Origin: CAYXVB01 sp964467785 | GTDB lineage: Bacteria > Bdellovibrionota > UBA1018 | Direction of reading: 5' to 3' | Assembly (NCBI GenBank): GCA_964467785.1 | Contig: CAYXVB010000064.1 | Coordinates: 1 to 19,101 of the forward strand | DNA: 19,101 nucleotides | Shown: positions 1 to 7,831 of the stretch, piece after piece | How the letters are laid out: every line of letters begins with the position of its first letter | How positions within the stretch are numbered: position 1 is the stretch's first letter | Made by a program: the position numbers and the translations under genes | Notes under the pieces: generated by a model | Database searches by the model: none | What the model was told of the DNA's origin: nothing | The model's input: the letters and a program-made list of their open reading frames with translations, nothing else

Positions 1-67
1 CCGGCCAACACGGAATCGGCAGCAGTCCGACCCGTGAAAATTGGCCAGATAATACCATAACGGAGTT

Positions 68-1678
68 GTGCTCAACATGCAGTCGCCGGGGCTCAATATC
101 AGCGACGAGACACGGGGCGCGGTCGATCGGATGCTCGAATCTCCCGAGTGGAACGAGATCAACGCGATCGTGATCACGATCGTCAACAAGGCCAATGAAG
201 GGTATTACGGATATCCCTCCTCACTCTACTTCGACAAGATCTCCGCCTTGATCGACCGTTTGAACGGGATCATGGAGGGCGAAGTGCGCTTCATCCGGAG
301 CAAGTCGGACGAGTTATACCAGCGCAATGTCGCCATGACCTGGATCCTCCTTGTGGTCACTGTCGTGGCGCAGCTCGTGGCTTTCGCCTACGTCTGGCGC
401 ACCCTCAAGGAAGTGTCCACCAAGATCAAGGAGTACGGCGAAAGTCTCTTTGATGGCGCCACCCATACGGCTCGCGCGTCTTCTGAGCTGTCCTCTTCCT
501 CCGCCGACTTGTCCTCGGGAATGTCCGAGCAAGCCGCCGCTCTCCAGCAGACGGTGTCGGCCCTGGAGCAAGTGCGCACGATGGTTGACAAGAACGCCGA
601 TAGCGCCGCCCGAGCCAAAGAAGTCATGGTCGTCGCATCCGCGAGCGCCAAAAACGGAAAGGAAGCAGTCGAAGGGATGACCCACGCTATCGTGGAAATC
701 CGCGACAGCACCACTGCGGTCCAGGGCCAGGTGGAGGCGAGCAACGCCGAGCTATCCGAGATTCTCAAGGTCATCTCCGAGATCGGATCCAAGACCAAGG
801 TCATCAACGACATCGTATTTCAAACCAAGCTTTTGTCGTTCAACGCCTCCGTCGAGGCGGCCCGCGCCGGCGAGCACGGAAAGGGATTCGCGGTAGTTGC
901 CGAGGAAGTGGGAAACCTGGCCCAGATGAGCGGCACCTCCGCCCGCGAGATCTCGCAGCTCTTGGACAGGGGCATTAAGCGCGTCGAGGCGATCATCGCC
1001 GATAGCAAGCAGCGGCTGAGCGGGCTGATCCAGGAAGCGAATGGCAAGGTGGAAATCGGGACCAACACCGCGCATCGCCTCGGTGAGGCCTTTCAGGAGA
1101 TCAGCGGAAAGATCTTCGAGGTCAGCGATCGCGTCGCCGAGATCGCTGCCGCCAGCCAGGAGCAATCCCAGGGCGTGAACGAGATCACCAAGGCCATGCA
1201 TCAGCTCGAGGCAGTCACCAATCGCTCCAACGAAGCGGCGGGGCGTTCGGCGAACTCCGCCGGCAAGCTCAGCGACCAGGCCAAGGGCCTCGAAGGCATC
1301 TCCCGCCAGCTCGATGAGCTCGTGCACGGTCACCAGGCGAGGCTCAAGACCGAACCCGGCAGATCGTCGGCCCCGGCGGGCGTCGGAGGGACAGCCACGC
1401 GCAAGGACAACCGCATGAGCAAGTTCAAAGGCAAGCTCAAGGTTCAGCCCAAGGTCCAGCCCAAGTTCCAGACAGACGGCAAGAAAGCGCCCGCAGCCGT
1501 CATCTCGCTGAGCGAAAGGCGGAATGCAAAGAGCGCACATACTTCGCCAGCTTCGGCGCCGGCGCAGACGCAGACGCAGATTGCGGATGCGACGGGAGCC
1601 AAGCGGGCGGCAGCAGGGGGCGCCGCCAAGGCCGATGAGGTGCCTTCGGCGACGGACTCGCGGTTCGAGGAAATTTGA
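68..1678 (+). CDS. Methyl-accepting chemotaxis protein, HAMP-less, N-terminus atypical or shortened
   Basis: Chemoreceptor that would sit in the inner membrane and control CheA through CheW. Residues 1-85 are a hydrophilic, probably periplasmic, region. One clear membrane helix follows at about 89-111. There is no room for a normal HAMP domain (about 50 residues) before the signalling coiled coil starts near 125. The hairpin tip at about 250-285 is nearly canonical (VFQTKLLSFNASVEAARAGE), which identifies the family with confidence. From 430 on the tail is a basic/Ala-rich linker with a short KVQP repeat, ending in RFEEI, which may be a CheR/CheB tether. The start is uncertain: GTG at 68 or ATG at 77, with GGAG at 62-65 fitting the ATG better. 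The usual first membrane helix is missing; the frame upstream has stops at 35 and 50, so the gene may be frameshifted or truly short. First gene of the che operon seen here. Confidence 0.9.
   Translation: MLNMQSPGLNISDETRGAVDRMLESPEWNEINAIVITIVNKANEGYYGYPSSLYFDKISALIDRLNGIMEGEVRFIRSKSDELYQRNVAMTWILLVVTVVAQLVAFAYVWRTLKEVSTKIKEYGESLFDGATHTARASSELSSSSADLSSGMSEQAAALQQTVSALEQVRTMVDKNADSAARAKEVMVVASASAKNGKEAVEGMTHAIVEIRDSTTAVQGQVEASNAELSEILKVISEIGSKTKVINDIVFQTKLLSFNASVEAARAGEHGKGFAVVAEEVGNLAQMSGTSAREISQLLDRGIKRVEAIIADSKQRLSGLIQEANGKVEIGTNTAHRLGEAFQEISGKIFEVSDRVAEIAAASQEQSQGVNEITKAMHQLEAVTNRSNEAAGRSANSAGKLSDQAKGLEGISRQLDELVHGHQARLKTEPGRSSAPAGVGGTATRKDNRMSKFKGKLKVQPKVQPKFQTDGKKAPAAVISLSERRNAKSAHTSPASAPAQTQTQIADATGAKRAAAGGAAKADEVPSATDSRFEEI
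1439..1471 (+). repeat. 12-bp tandem repeat in the MCP tail
   Basis: Two near-identical 12-base units (1439-1450, 1451-1462) and a partial third encode Lys-Val-Gln-Pro steps in the linker behind the signalling domain. This looks like linker growth by slippage; no separate function is evident. Confidence 0.6.
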
Positions 1679-1704
1679 GAGTTTAGGCAGAGAGGATCGA
1701 CATC

Positions 1705-3543
1705 GTGGATGACTTCGAAAGAGAATTAAAACAGGGCTTCCTGGAAGAGGCGACGCAGCTTCTCATGGAAGCAGAGCAGTGCTTCCTTTCCCTGGAATCA
1801 AATCCGAATGATGCGGACGTGCTGATGAAGATCTTCCGCATCGCCCACAACCTCAAAGGCAGCGCTAAGGCGGTGGGATTCAACGAGCTGGGCGAGTTCA
1901 CCCACGAGTTCGAGTCGTTTCTGATCGCGCTCAAGGGCGGCGAGATTTCGCTCACACGGCCTGCGTTCGAGCTTCTGCTCCGATGCAATGACCATGTCAC
2001 CCTCATGGTCAACGGATTGAAAGCCGATCTTTCGGCCGCTTTCGACTCCCGGGATCTGATCGACGAGCTCAAGGCAGCGCTCGCCAACAAGGGCGTGGCG
2101 GAGCCGGACGCCCCCGCGGAAATCGAATTCGAGGCTGCCCCACCGGCCAGCGCATTCGTCGAGCCGGAAGCGGTCGCCCCGACCGAGCTTCCCAAAGCCC
2201 TCGAAACCCTCACTGCGGAAGTGATGTCGGCCGCCCCGGCGCCGGGACATCCGGCTCAGGCAGCGGTGGAGATCGTGGCCGCCCAAGCTCCCGAGCACAA
2301 GCCCGCGCACGCGGAAGGCGCCCCCAAGCAGGCCGTTCAGGTCGCTGACGAAAGTATTCGTGTGAGCTTGCAGCGCCTGGAAAAGCTTCTCAATTACGTC
2401 GGCGAGATGGTCATCCTCAACACAGTATTGCGCGAGCAGGTCAACGGCGAGAACCCGCTCCTTCTCCGTAAGACCGTGCACCAGATGGGCAAAGTCACCA
2501 AGGAGGTCCAGGACCTTTCGATGAGTCTCCGCATGGTGCCGCTCAAGACGACCTTCCAGAAAATGCAGCGGATCGTGCGCGACACGTCCGTCGCTCTCGG
2601 CAAGAAGGTCCATCTGGTGCTCGAAGGCGAGGAGACAGAAGTCGACAAGACCATCCTGGAGTCCCTCGGCGATCCTTTGGTCCACTTGATCCGCAATGCC
2701 TGCGACCACGGCATCGAGGACCCCGCCTCCCGCGCCGCCAAAGGTAAGGCCGAACAGGGTACGATCGTGCTTCGGGCCTTCCATCAGGGCGGCAGTCTGG
2801 TGATCGAGATCCGCGACGACGGCGCCGGGATGGACGCCGCCCGCCTCCGCGCCAAGGCCGTGGAGAAGGGCATCCTCAAACCGGGACAGGAAATTTCGGA
2901 TCGTGACGCGTATGCACTGATTTTCTCCTCAGGCTTCTCGACCAAGGCGGTCGTGACTGATGTCTCGGGACGTGGCGTCGGGATGGACGTCGTCAAGACC
3001 AACATCGAGCGCTTGCAGGGCGAGATCCAGATCGAAACGGTGCTCGGCGCGGGGACGGTTTTCCGGATTCGACTGCCACTGACCCTTGCGATCATCGACG
3101 GCATGATCCTGCGTGTCGACAAGGATCGCTACGTCATTCCGCTCTCGCACGTGCACGAGTCGATCCGTCCGACCTCGGACATGGTCACTTTTGTTTCTGG
3201 GCTCGGAGAGGTGCTTACCATCCGCGGTGAGCACATCCCGATCTACCGCCTCGGAGACATGCTGACTCAGAAGGGCAACGCGTTGTCCGCGGACCAAGGC
3301 ACGGCGGTGGTTGTCCGATTGGATGGCCGGCCGTTCGCCATCCTCATCGATGAGATCATGGGCCAGCACCAGATCGTCATCAAGCAGCTTGGGCCAGAGC
3401 ACCGCAACCTCAAGGGGTTCAGCGGAAGCGCGGTCCTCGGAGACGGCCGTCCCGCCCTCATTCTTGAAGCCAATGAACTGATCAAAAAAAATCGCCCGAG
3501 GTCCGCGCCTCTGGTCGAGGAAAAGAGAAAGGTAGCAGCATGA
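1705..3543 (+). CDS. cheA: Chemotaxis histidine kinase CheA, without a recognisable P2 domain
   Basis: Receptor-coupled histidine kinase. The N-terminal HPt (P1) domain covers about 1-125 with the phospho-accepting histidine at H48 in AHNLKGSAKAVGF. Residues 130-210 are an Ala/Pro/Glu-rich linker where the CheY/CheB-binding P2 domain would normally sit; I see no P2 fold signal. P3 dimerisation helices follow (about 213-275, LQRLEKLLNYVGEMV). The P4 ATPase has an N box near 328 (HLIRNACDHGIEDP), G1 near 372 (DDGAGMD) and G2 near 422 (GRGVGMDVV). A CheW-like P5 domain fills about 465-600. At 612 residues it is slightly shorter than E. coli CheA (654). GTG start at 1705 is preceded by AGAGG at 1691-1695. 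It follows the MCP by 26 bases and overlaps cheW by four (ATGA), indicating translational coupling. Confidence 0.97.
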   Translation: MDDFERELKQGFLEEATQLLMEAEQCFLSLESNPNDADVLMKIFRIAHNLKGSAKAVGFNELGEFTHEFESFLIALKGGEISLTRPAFELLLRCNDHVTLMVNGLKADLSAAFDSRDLIDELKAALANKGVAEPDAPAEIEFEAAPPASAFVEPEAVAPTELPKALETLTAEVMSAAPAPGHPAQAAVEIVAAQAPEHKPAHAEGAPKQAVQVADESIRVSLQRLEKLLNYVGEMVILNTVLREQVNGENPLLLRKTVHQMGKVTKEVQDLSMSLRMVPLKTTFQKMQRIVRDTSVALGKKVHLVLEGEETEVDKTILESLGDPLVHLIRNACDHGIEDPASRAAKGKAEQGTIVLRAFHQGGSLVIEIRDDGAGMDAARLRAKAVEKGILKPGQEISDRDAYALIFSSGFSTKAVVTDVSGRGVGMDVVKTNIERLQGEIQIETVLGAGTVFRIRLPLTLAIIDGMILRVDKDRYVIPLSHVHESIRPTSDMVTFVSGLGEVLTIRGEHIPIYRLGDMLTQKGNALSADQGTAVVVRLDGRPFAILIDEIMGQHQIVIKQLGPEHRNLKGFSGSAVLGDGRPALILEANELIKKNRPRSAPLVEEKRKVAA

Positions 3544-4061
3544 GCAACATTAACAATCAGATCCAGACACAAAAAAAGACCAAGGTCGACGGTAACGGCA
3601 CCCGCTACCTCAGCTTTTCGTTGGGAAACGAAAAGTACGCCATCCCGCTCCTGAGCGTGAAGGAGGTGATCGCGGTGCCTGAGACCACCCCTGTGCCGTT
3701 CACGCCGAGCTACTTTCTTGGCATCATGAACCTCCGGGGCCAGATCATTACCGTGATCGACCTGCGCCAGAAGATGGGGATCAAAGCCAAGGGCGGCTCC
3801 GAAACCTCCGTCATCATCTGCGACCTCGCGCCGCTGACCCTTGGGGTCGTGGTCGATTCGATTGATTCCGTCCTCTCGCCCCGCGAGGAGGACATTTCCG
3901 AGCGCCCTGAGGTTCACGGCGCAAAGAACCTGGAGTTCATCACGGGTGTCTGCAAGCGCGAGGATGGCTTGGTCGTGCTCATCGACATCGCTCGCATGCT
4001 CAATGCCGACGACCACAAGTCGATCGGCAACGCCGCGCCTTCCAAGGTCAAAGCCGCCTGA
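3540..4061 (+). CDS. cheW: Chemotaxis coupling protein CheW
   Basis: Cytoplasmic scaffold that links the receptor tip to the P5 domain of CheA. The 173-residue protein is one CheW domain after a polar N-terminus of about 20 residues. Typical segments are YLSFSLGNEKYAIPLLSVKEV near 23-43 and FLGIMNLRGQIITVIDLR near 60-77. Length matches the family. The ATG overlaps the cheA stop as ATGA, with AAAGG at 3528-3532 as ribosome-binding site, so it should be made in step with CheA. A 58-base gap separates it from the cheR fusion gene. No odd residues or truncation seen. Confidence 0.96.
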   Translation: MSNINNQIQTQKKTKVDGNGTRYLSFSLGNEKYAIPLLSVKEVIAVPETTPVPFTPSYFLGIMNLRGQIITVIDLRQKMGIKAKGGSETSVIICDLAPLTLGVVVDSIDSVLSPREEDISERPEVHGAKNLEFITGVCKREDGLVVLIDIARMLNADDHKSIGNAAPSKVKAA

Positions 4062-4119
4062 TTCTTCCCAGAATTTTGGCCCTGGCCGGATCCCAGAAGA
4101 GTAACGAGGAAAGATTCAC

Positions 4120-6078
4120 ATGTCGTCAATTGCCGTTAAAGCCGCGAAAGGTGATTCCAAAGCAGAGCTGATCGAGGAAGTCTCGGAGCTCGTCTCCCAG
4201 ATCACGGGCGTTCAGCTCGGAGCCCGGCAGGCTTCCATGGTCGAAAGCCGCCTGAGCAAGCGGATCAGCGACCTGAAGCTTCGCTCCGAGGGTGAGTATC
4301 TCGATTATCTACGCCGCAATCGTGAAAAGGAGATCAACGAGCTGGTCTCCCTGTTGACTACCCATCACACGTTCTTCTTCCGGGAATACGCTCATTTTGA
4401 TTATCTGGAGCGTGAGTTCCTGCCCAAGTTCGTCGCCAATGGGGGCGCGCGCGCCAAAAAGGTCATCCGCGTCTGGTCGGCGGCGTGCAGTCGCGGCCAG
4501 GAGGTCTATTCGCTCTCCATGTTCCTTCGCGATTGGATCAGCCGTCACGCTCCGGGCTGGGACTACGAGATCCTCGGAACCGACGTCGACCCGCGGTCGG
4601 TAGCCTATGCCGAAAACGGCGTGTATCCCGGCCGCGAGATTCAAAGCGTTCCTCTACAATTCCTAGAAAAGAACTGGGCCAAAGGCACCGGCGACATCGC
4701 CCACTTCGTCAAGGCGGGCAAGCGCATCCGCTCTATGTGTCGATTCCAGCCCTTGAATCTCAAGAATTTCGAACCGAGAATGCTCGGTGGTAAATTCGAT
4801 GTCATCTTCTGCCGCAACGTCTTCATTTATTTTTCGCCGGAGCAGATCGCGGCGACCACGAGCAAGCTCCTCGATTGTCTCGAGGAGGACGGCGCGCTGT
4901 TCCTCGGGATTTCCGAAACGTTATCGGGGCTCAATCTTCCCGTGACCACCGCGGGACCCTCGATTTTCCGCAAGGCTTCCTTTCGTCCGTCGCCGAGTCC
5001 GTCGCCCAGTCCGTCGGTCGGCAACGCCGTGCTCAAGCCCGTCTCCAGCGTTCCGGCGGTGTCCGGGGCGGGGCCCGTCGCGAGACCCGTCGTGGAGGCC
5101 CCCGCGTCCCGGTCCGAGGCGCCCTCGATCGTCCGTGTCCTCTGCGTGGACGACTCGGCCAGCATCCTCGCGCTGCTCAAGAAGATCTTGGCAAAGGATG
5201 TGGGTTTCGAGGTCGTCGCCACGGCCGCCAACGGCCAGGAGGCGCTCGAGTTTCTCAAAAAGAACACCGTCGATCTCATGACCCTCGATATTCACATGCC
5301 CGTAATGGGCGGCTTGGACTTGCTCAAGGCGCTACACGGTAAGTCCCATCCGCCTGTCGTGATGATCTCGTCGGTGTCTCGCGAGGATTCCGATCTCGCG
5401 CTCAAGTGCCTCGAGACCGGGGCCGTGGATTATGTCGAGAAACCCGCGATGGCCAACCTGCAGGAGCGTTCCGACGAAATCCGGATGAAGCTGAAGTTCG
5501 CCGCGCGAAACGCCAAATCCCGCCGGACTTCCCTGGCGATCTCGCGGGACATCGCCCACAAGCCGGAGCCCATCCGGCATACGGGCGAAAAGCTGCGGGT
5601 CATGCTTGGCGGCTTTCCGGCAATTCCGCATATGGTGTCGACGCTCAAGGAGTTCGAGGGAGCCCAGCCTCCGACCGTGCTTCTCATCGAGGGCACCGGC
5701 GATTCGTCTGCCGAGGCGTTCTGCAAGCTGTTTGATAAAGCCTGGGGCAAAAAAGTGACCCTGCTCGCGCCAGGCGCGTTCGGCCAGAAGCTGGTCGACG
5801 GAAAGGTCTACGTTGCCGACGGACGGGCTTTTCTGCAAGGAGCCAAAGCCGAAAGCTATAAGAGAGGCGTCTCCGTGCTGATTTACGGGCCGATCAGCGA
5901 TAAGCTGGAAGCTTCCCTGAAATCCTGGAAGCCTGGCCAAGTCCTGGTCGAGGAAGGTGAGGGCGTCGAGCGCACCGGCACCGGCACCCTGACGGGGCGC
6001 CTCGCCGCTCTGGCCACCGATATGACTCCAGCCACGAGTTTCGCGTATCTGTCGCAACAATTCTTGAGCGGGGCCTGA
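4120..6078 (+). CDS. cheR: CheR methyltransferase fused to a receiver and a catalytically dead CheB-like domain
   Basis: Three-part 652-residue protein. Residues 1-285 are CheR, which methylates receptor glutamates with SAM: SAM-site segment near 121-132 (WSAACSRGQEVYS) and FCRNVFIYF near 230. A Pro-Ser linker with two 12-base DNA repeats follows. Residues 338-455 are a receiver of CheB type with phospho-acceptor D390 in LDIHMPVMGG and the conserved EKP lysine. Residues about 489-652 align end to end with the methylesterase domain of the next gene (VMLGGFPAIPHM against VCIGSSTGGTEA; LIEGTGDSSAEAF against VVQHIPAHFSEAL; VSVLIYGPISDKLEASL against VGVILTGMGADGAKGML). In these blocks catalytic Ser, His and Asp are all absent, so this domain should have no esterase activity. 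ATG at 4120 has GAGGAAA at 4106-4112. The layout suggests a cheB copy joined to cheR and then degenerated. Confidence 0.93.
   Translation: MSSIAVKAAKGDSKAELIEEVSELVSQITGVQLGARQASMVESRLSKRISDLKLRSEGEYLDYLRRNREKEINELVSLLTTHHTFFFREYAHFDYLEREFLPKFVANGGARAKKVIRVWSAACSRGQEVYSLSMFLRDWISRHAPGWDYEILGTDVDPRSVAYAENGVYPGREIQSVPLQFLEKNWAKGTGDIAHFVKAGKRIRSMCRFQPLNLKNFEPRMLGGKFDVIFCRNVFIYFSPEQIAATTSKLLDCLEEDGALFLGISETLSGLNLPVTTAGPSIFRKASFRPSPSPSPSPSVGNAVLKPVSSVPAVSGAGPVARPVVEAPASRSEAPSIVRVLCVDDSASILALLKKILAKDVGFEVVATAANGQEALEFLKKNTVDLMTLDIHMPVMGGLDLLKALHGKSHPPVVMISSVSREDSDLALKCLETGAVDYVEKPAMANLQERSDEIRMKLKFAARNAKSRRTSLAISRDIAHKPEPIRHTGEKLRVMLGGFPAIPHMVSTLKEFEGAQPPTVLLIEGTGDSSAEAFCKLFDKAWGKKVTLLAPGAFGQKLVDGKVYVADGRAFLQGAKAESYKRGVSVLIYGPISDKLEASLKSWKPGQVLVEEGEGVERTGTGTLTGRLAALATDMTPATSFAYLSQQFLSGA
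4987..5019 (+). repeat. 12-bp tandem repeat in the CheR-receiver linker
   Basis: Units at 4987-4998 and 4999-5010 differ by one base and a partial third follows. They encode the Pro-Ser-Pro-Ser stretch between the CheR and receiver domains, a flexible hinge. Confidence 0.65.
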
Positions 6079-6109
6079 GTCTCCGTTGAGGAGAGAAGGG
6101 GTACGAAAG

Positions 6110-7579
6110 TTGAAAAACTTCGTCGATCCAAGCGCAAAAATCCGAAAACTCGAGCCCGACGCGGCCACAGGCCTAGTCAAGCGGGTCCTCGCTGGCGAGA
6201 TCCTTGTAGCCGTGAGTCTCTCCGGAAGCGGCACGGGCATGCCGTTTCTTCTCGCTGACGGCGGGCGCACTGCGATCGGGGCCCTTAAGGGAGCGATGGA
6301 GTTTGCCTCGCTGGAGTTCGGCTGTGGACTCTCCGCGCTCGAGGCCAAGATTGCCGGTCCCGCGACCGGCGCGGACGAGACCGAGCGCGCGCTCAAAGCC
6401 CTCGGCGTCAAGGTCAAGGGCGTGGCCCGTCGTGGAAATGCCCCGTTCGAGATTCATTACGCCCCGCGCTCCGGCCGGCTCCAGGTCGAAAGGCAGGAGG
6501 ACGCACCCACCGGACCGACAGCCGCTCTCTCCAGCCGCAAGGTCAAGGTCCTTATCGTCGACGACTCCGCCACCGTCCGCAAAATCCTCTGCTCCATCCT
6601 CGCGCAAGATCCCCAGATCGAAGTCGTGGGCGCGGTCGAGCTCCCTTCGCAAGTCGAGGCGATGATCCAAAAGCACAGTCCCGACGTCCTGACCCTCGAC
6701 ATTCACATGCCTGAGATGAACGGCGTCGAGCTCTTTCAAAAACTCTATCCGCGCTTCGGGATCCCCAGCATCATGATCACGTCCGTCAGCAAGGACGAAG
6801 GTCCGCTCGTCATGCAGGCTCTCGAAGCCGGAGCCTTCGACTACATTCAAAAGCCGTCGATGGAGGAGATCCGCAGCGTCGGCGCCATGATCATCGAAAA
6901 GATCAAGGCCGCCGCCTTCAGCCGGCGTCGCGCCGCGGTCCGTCCGGCCGCGCCTGTCCACCATCTGGATCCGAACGCGGCGATGGACACCAACTCCGTC
7001 GTCTGCATCGGCTCATCGACCGGCGGCACGGAGGCGCTGCGCGAGATCCTCACGCAGCTTCCGGAGCGGATCCCGCCGATCGTGGTCGTGCAGCACATCC
7101 CCGCGCATTTTTCCGAGGCGCTCGCCAAGCGCCTCAACACCCTCTGCCGCTTTGAGGTCCGGGAGGCGGCCGACGGCGACGAAGTTCGGCCTGGTGTCGT
7201 GCTCATCGCCCCGGGCGGCAAGCAGATGGCTCTCGCGAAGAAGGGCAGCCGGATCGAAGTCGAGATCACCGACGACCCGCCCGTCAACCGTCATAAGCCT
7301 TCCGTTGATGTGCTCTTCGAGTCCGCAGCGCGAGTTCTCGGCAAAAAAGCGGTGGGTGTTATTCTCACCGGAATGGGAGCGGACGGAGCCAAAGGCATGC
7401 TCCAGATGAAGCAGGCCGGCGCCCGCACCATAGCCCAGGACGAGGCGACATGCGTGGTTTTCGGAATGCCGCGCGAAGCCATCCGACTTGGCGGGGCGCT
7501 TCAGGTCGTACCGCTAGGCGAGATTCCCCAAGTCCTTTTGAAATGGCTGCCTGGCATCAAGTTCGGTGCCACGCGATAA
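6110..7579 (+). CDS. cheB: CheB methylesterase with an N-terminal degenerate CheD-like domain
   Basis: Protein-glutamate methylesterase that resets receptor methylation, opposing CheR. I place the start at TTG 6110 because GGAGAGAAGGGG (6090-6101) lies eight bases before it; an upstream TTG at 6086 would overlap this site. Residues about 20-135 match CheD along their length, including LEAKIAG, ALKALGVKV and YAPRSGRLQVER, but the family's catalytic Cys (GSC motif) and His (MAH motif) are replaced (ILVAVSLSG and TGMPFLLAD). The receiver spans about 143-265 with D197 in LDIHMPEMNG. The methylesterase at about 297-490 keeps the triad: S303 in GSSTGG, H329 in VVQHIP and D425 in GMGADG. The upstream gene ends 31 bases earlier, so the two adaptation enzymes share a transcript. 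The active site argues for a working CheB; CheD deamidase activity is unlikely. Confidence 0.94.
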   Translation: MKNFVDPSAKIRKLEPDAATGLVKRVLAGEILVAVSLSGSGTGMPFLLADGGRTAIGALKGAMEFASLEFGCGLSALEAKIAGPATGADETERALKALGVKVKGVARRGNAPFEIHYAPRSGRLQVERQEDAPTGPTAALSSRKVKVLIVDDSATVRKILCSILAQDPQIEVVGAVELPSQVEAMIQKHSPDVLTLDIHMPEMNGVELFQKLYPRFGIPSIMITSVSKDEGPLVMQALEAGAFDYIQKPSMEEIRSVGAMIIEKIKAAAFSRRRAAVRPAAPVHHLDPNAAMDTNSVVCIGSSTGGTEALREILTQLPERIPPIVVVQHIPAHFSEALAKRLNTLCRFEVREAADGDEVRPGVVLIAPGGKQMALAKKGSRIEVEITDDPPVNRHKPSVDVLFESAARVLGKKAVGVILTGMGADGAKGMLQMKQAGARTIAQDEATCVVFGMPREAIRLGGALQVVPLGEIPQVLLKWLPGIKFGATR

Positions 7580-7593
7580 ATCCCGTTCGGAGC

Positions 7594-7608
7594 CGGCCTC
7601 AAAGGCCG
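7594..7608. other. Small hairpin between convergent genes
   Basis: Six-base perfect stem (7594-7599 and 7603-7608) with a three-base loop, lying between the cheB stop and the end of the minus-strand unit and covering the latter's stop codon. No T-run on either strand, so only a weak candidate for a bidirectional terminator. Confidence 0.3.
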
Positions 7609-7814
7609 TAAGCGGACATTTCCTCGCGAAGGGCGTAAGCCAGCTTGCGATCGCGCACGGCGATGCGGCGGAGCAGGGACTCGCGGAAAGCCGGATCCGC
7701 CACTCGAAGCATGTCGATCACCTGTTGAAAGCCGTTGATCTGGATCGGCGCGTCGGTCTGGGGCGCGGTTTCGGGGCTGTTTCCGTTCAACTCCATCATT
7801 TCCTGATCGATCAT
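7599..7814 (-). CDS. Small conserved-looking protein of unknown function (71 aa)
   Basis: A 71-residue protein I do not recognise. The first 25 residues are polar (Asn, Pro, Thr, Gln); residues 28-68 look like two or three short helices (QQVIDMLRVADPAFRESLLR then RDRKLAYALREEM). The helical part loosely recalls the helix pairs of the flagellar switch protein FliG, but this is only an impression and no motif proves it. ATG at 7814 has an AGGAAG site about eight bases upstream, a good translation signal. It lies 17 bases behind the coiled-coil gene, so the two form a unit, convergent with cheB. No signal peptide or membrane segment. Confidence 0.6.
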   Translation of the reverse strand: MIDQEMMELNGNSPETAPQTDAPIQINGFQQVIDMLRVADPAFRESLLRRIAVRDRKLAYALREEMSAYGL

Positions 7815-7831
7815 GGCTTTGCTTCCTTTCG

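Noticed and set aside
752..1540. Long open frame antisense to the MCP gene (262 codons), and similar ones antisense to cheA, the cheR fusion, cheB and thiolase
   Set aside because: High GC makes the opposite frames open by chance; the translations are Arg/Gly/Asp-rich without domains, and the sense genes are certain.
3543..4119. Free CheY gene within the operon
   Set aside because: All receiver signatures found belong to the CheR fusion and to CheB; no separate 120-residue receiver frame exists.
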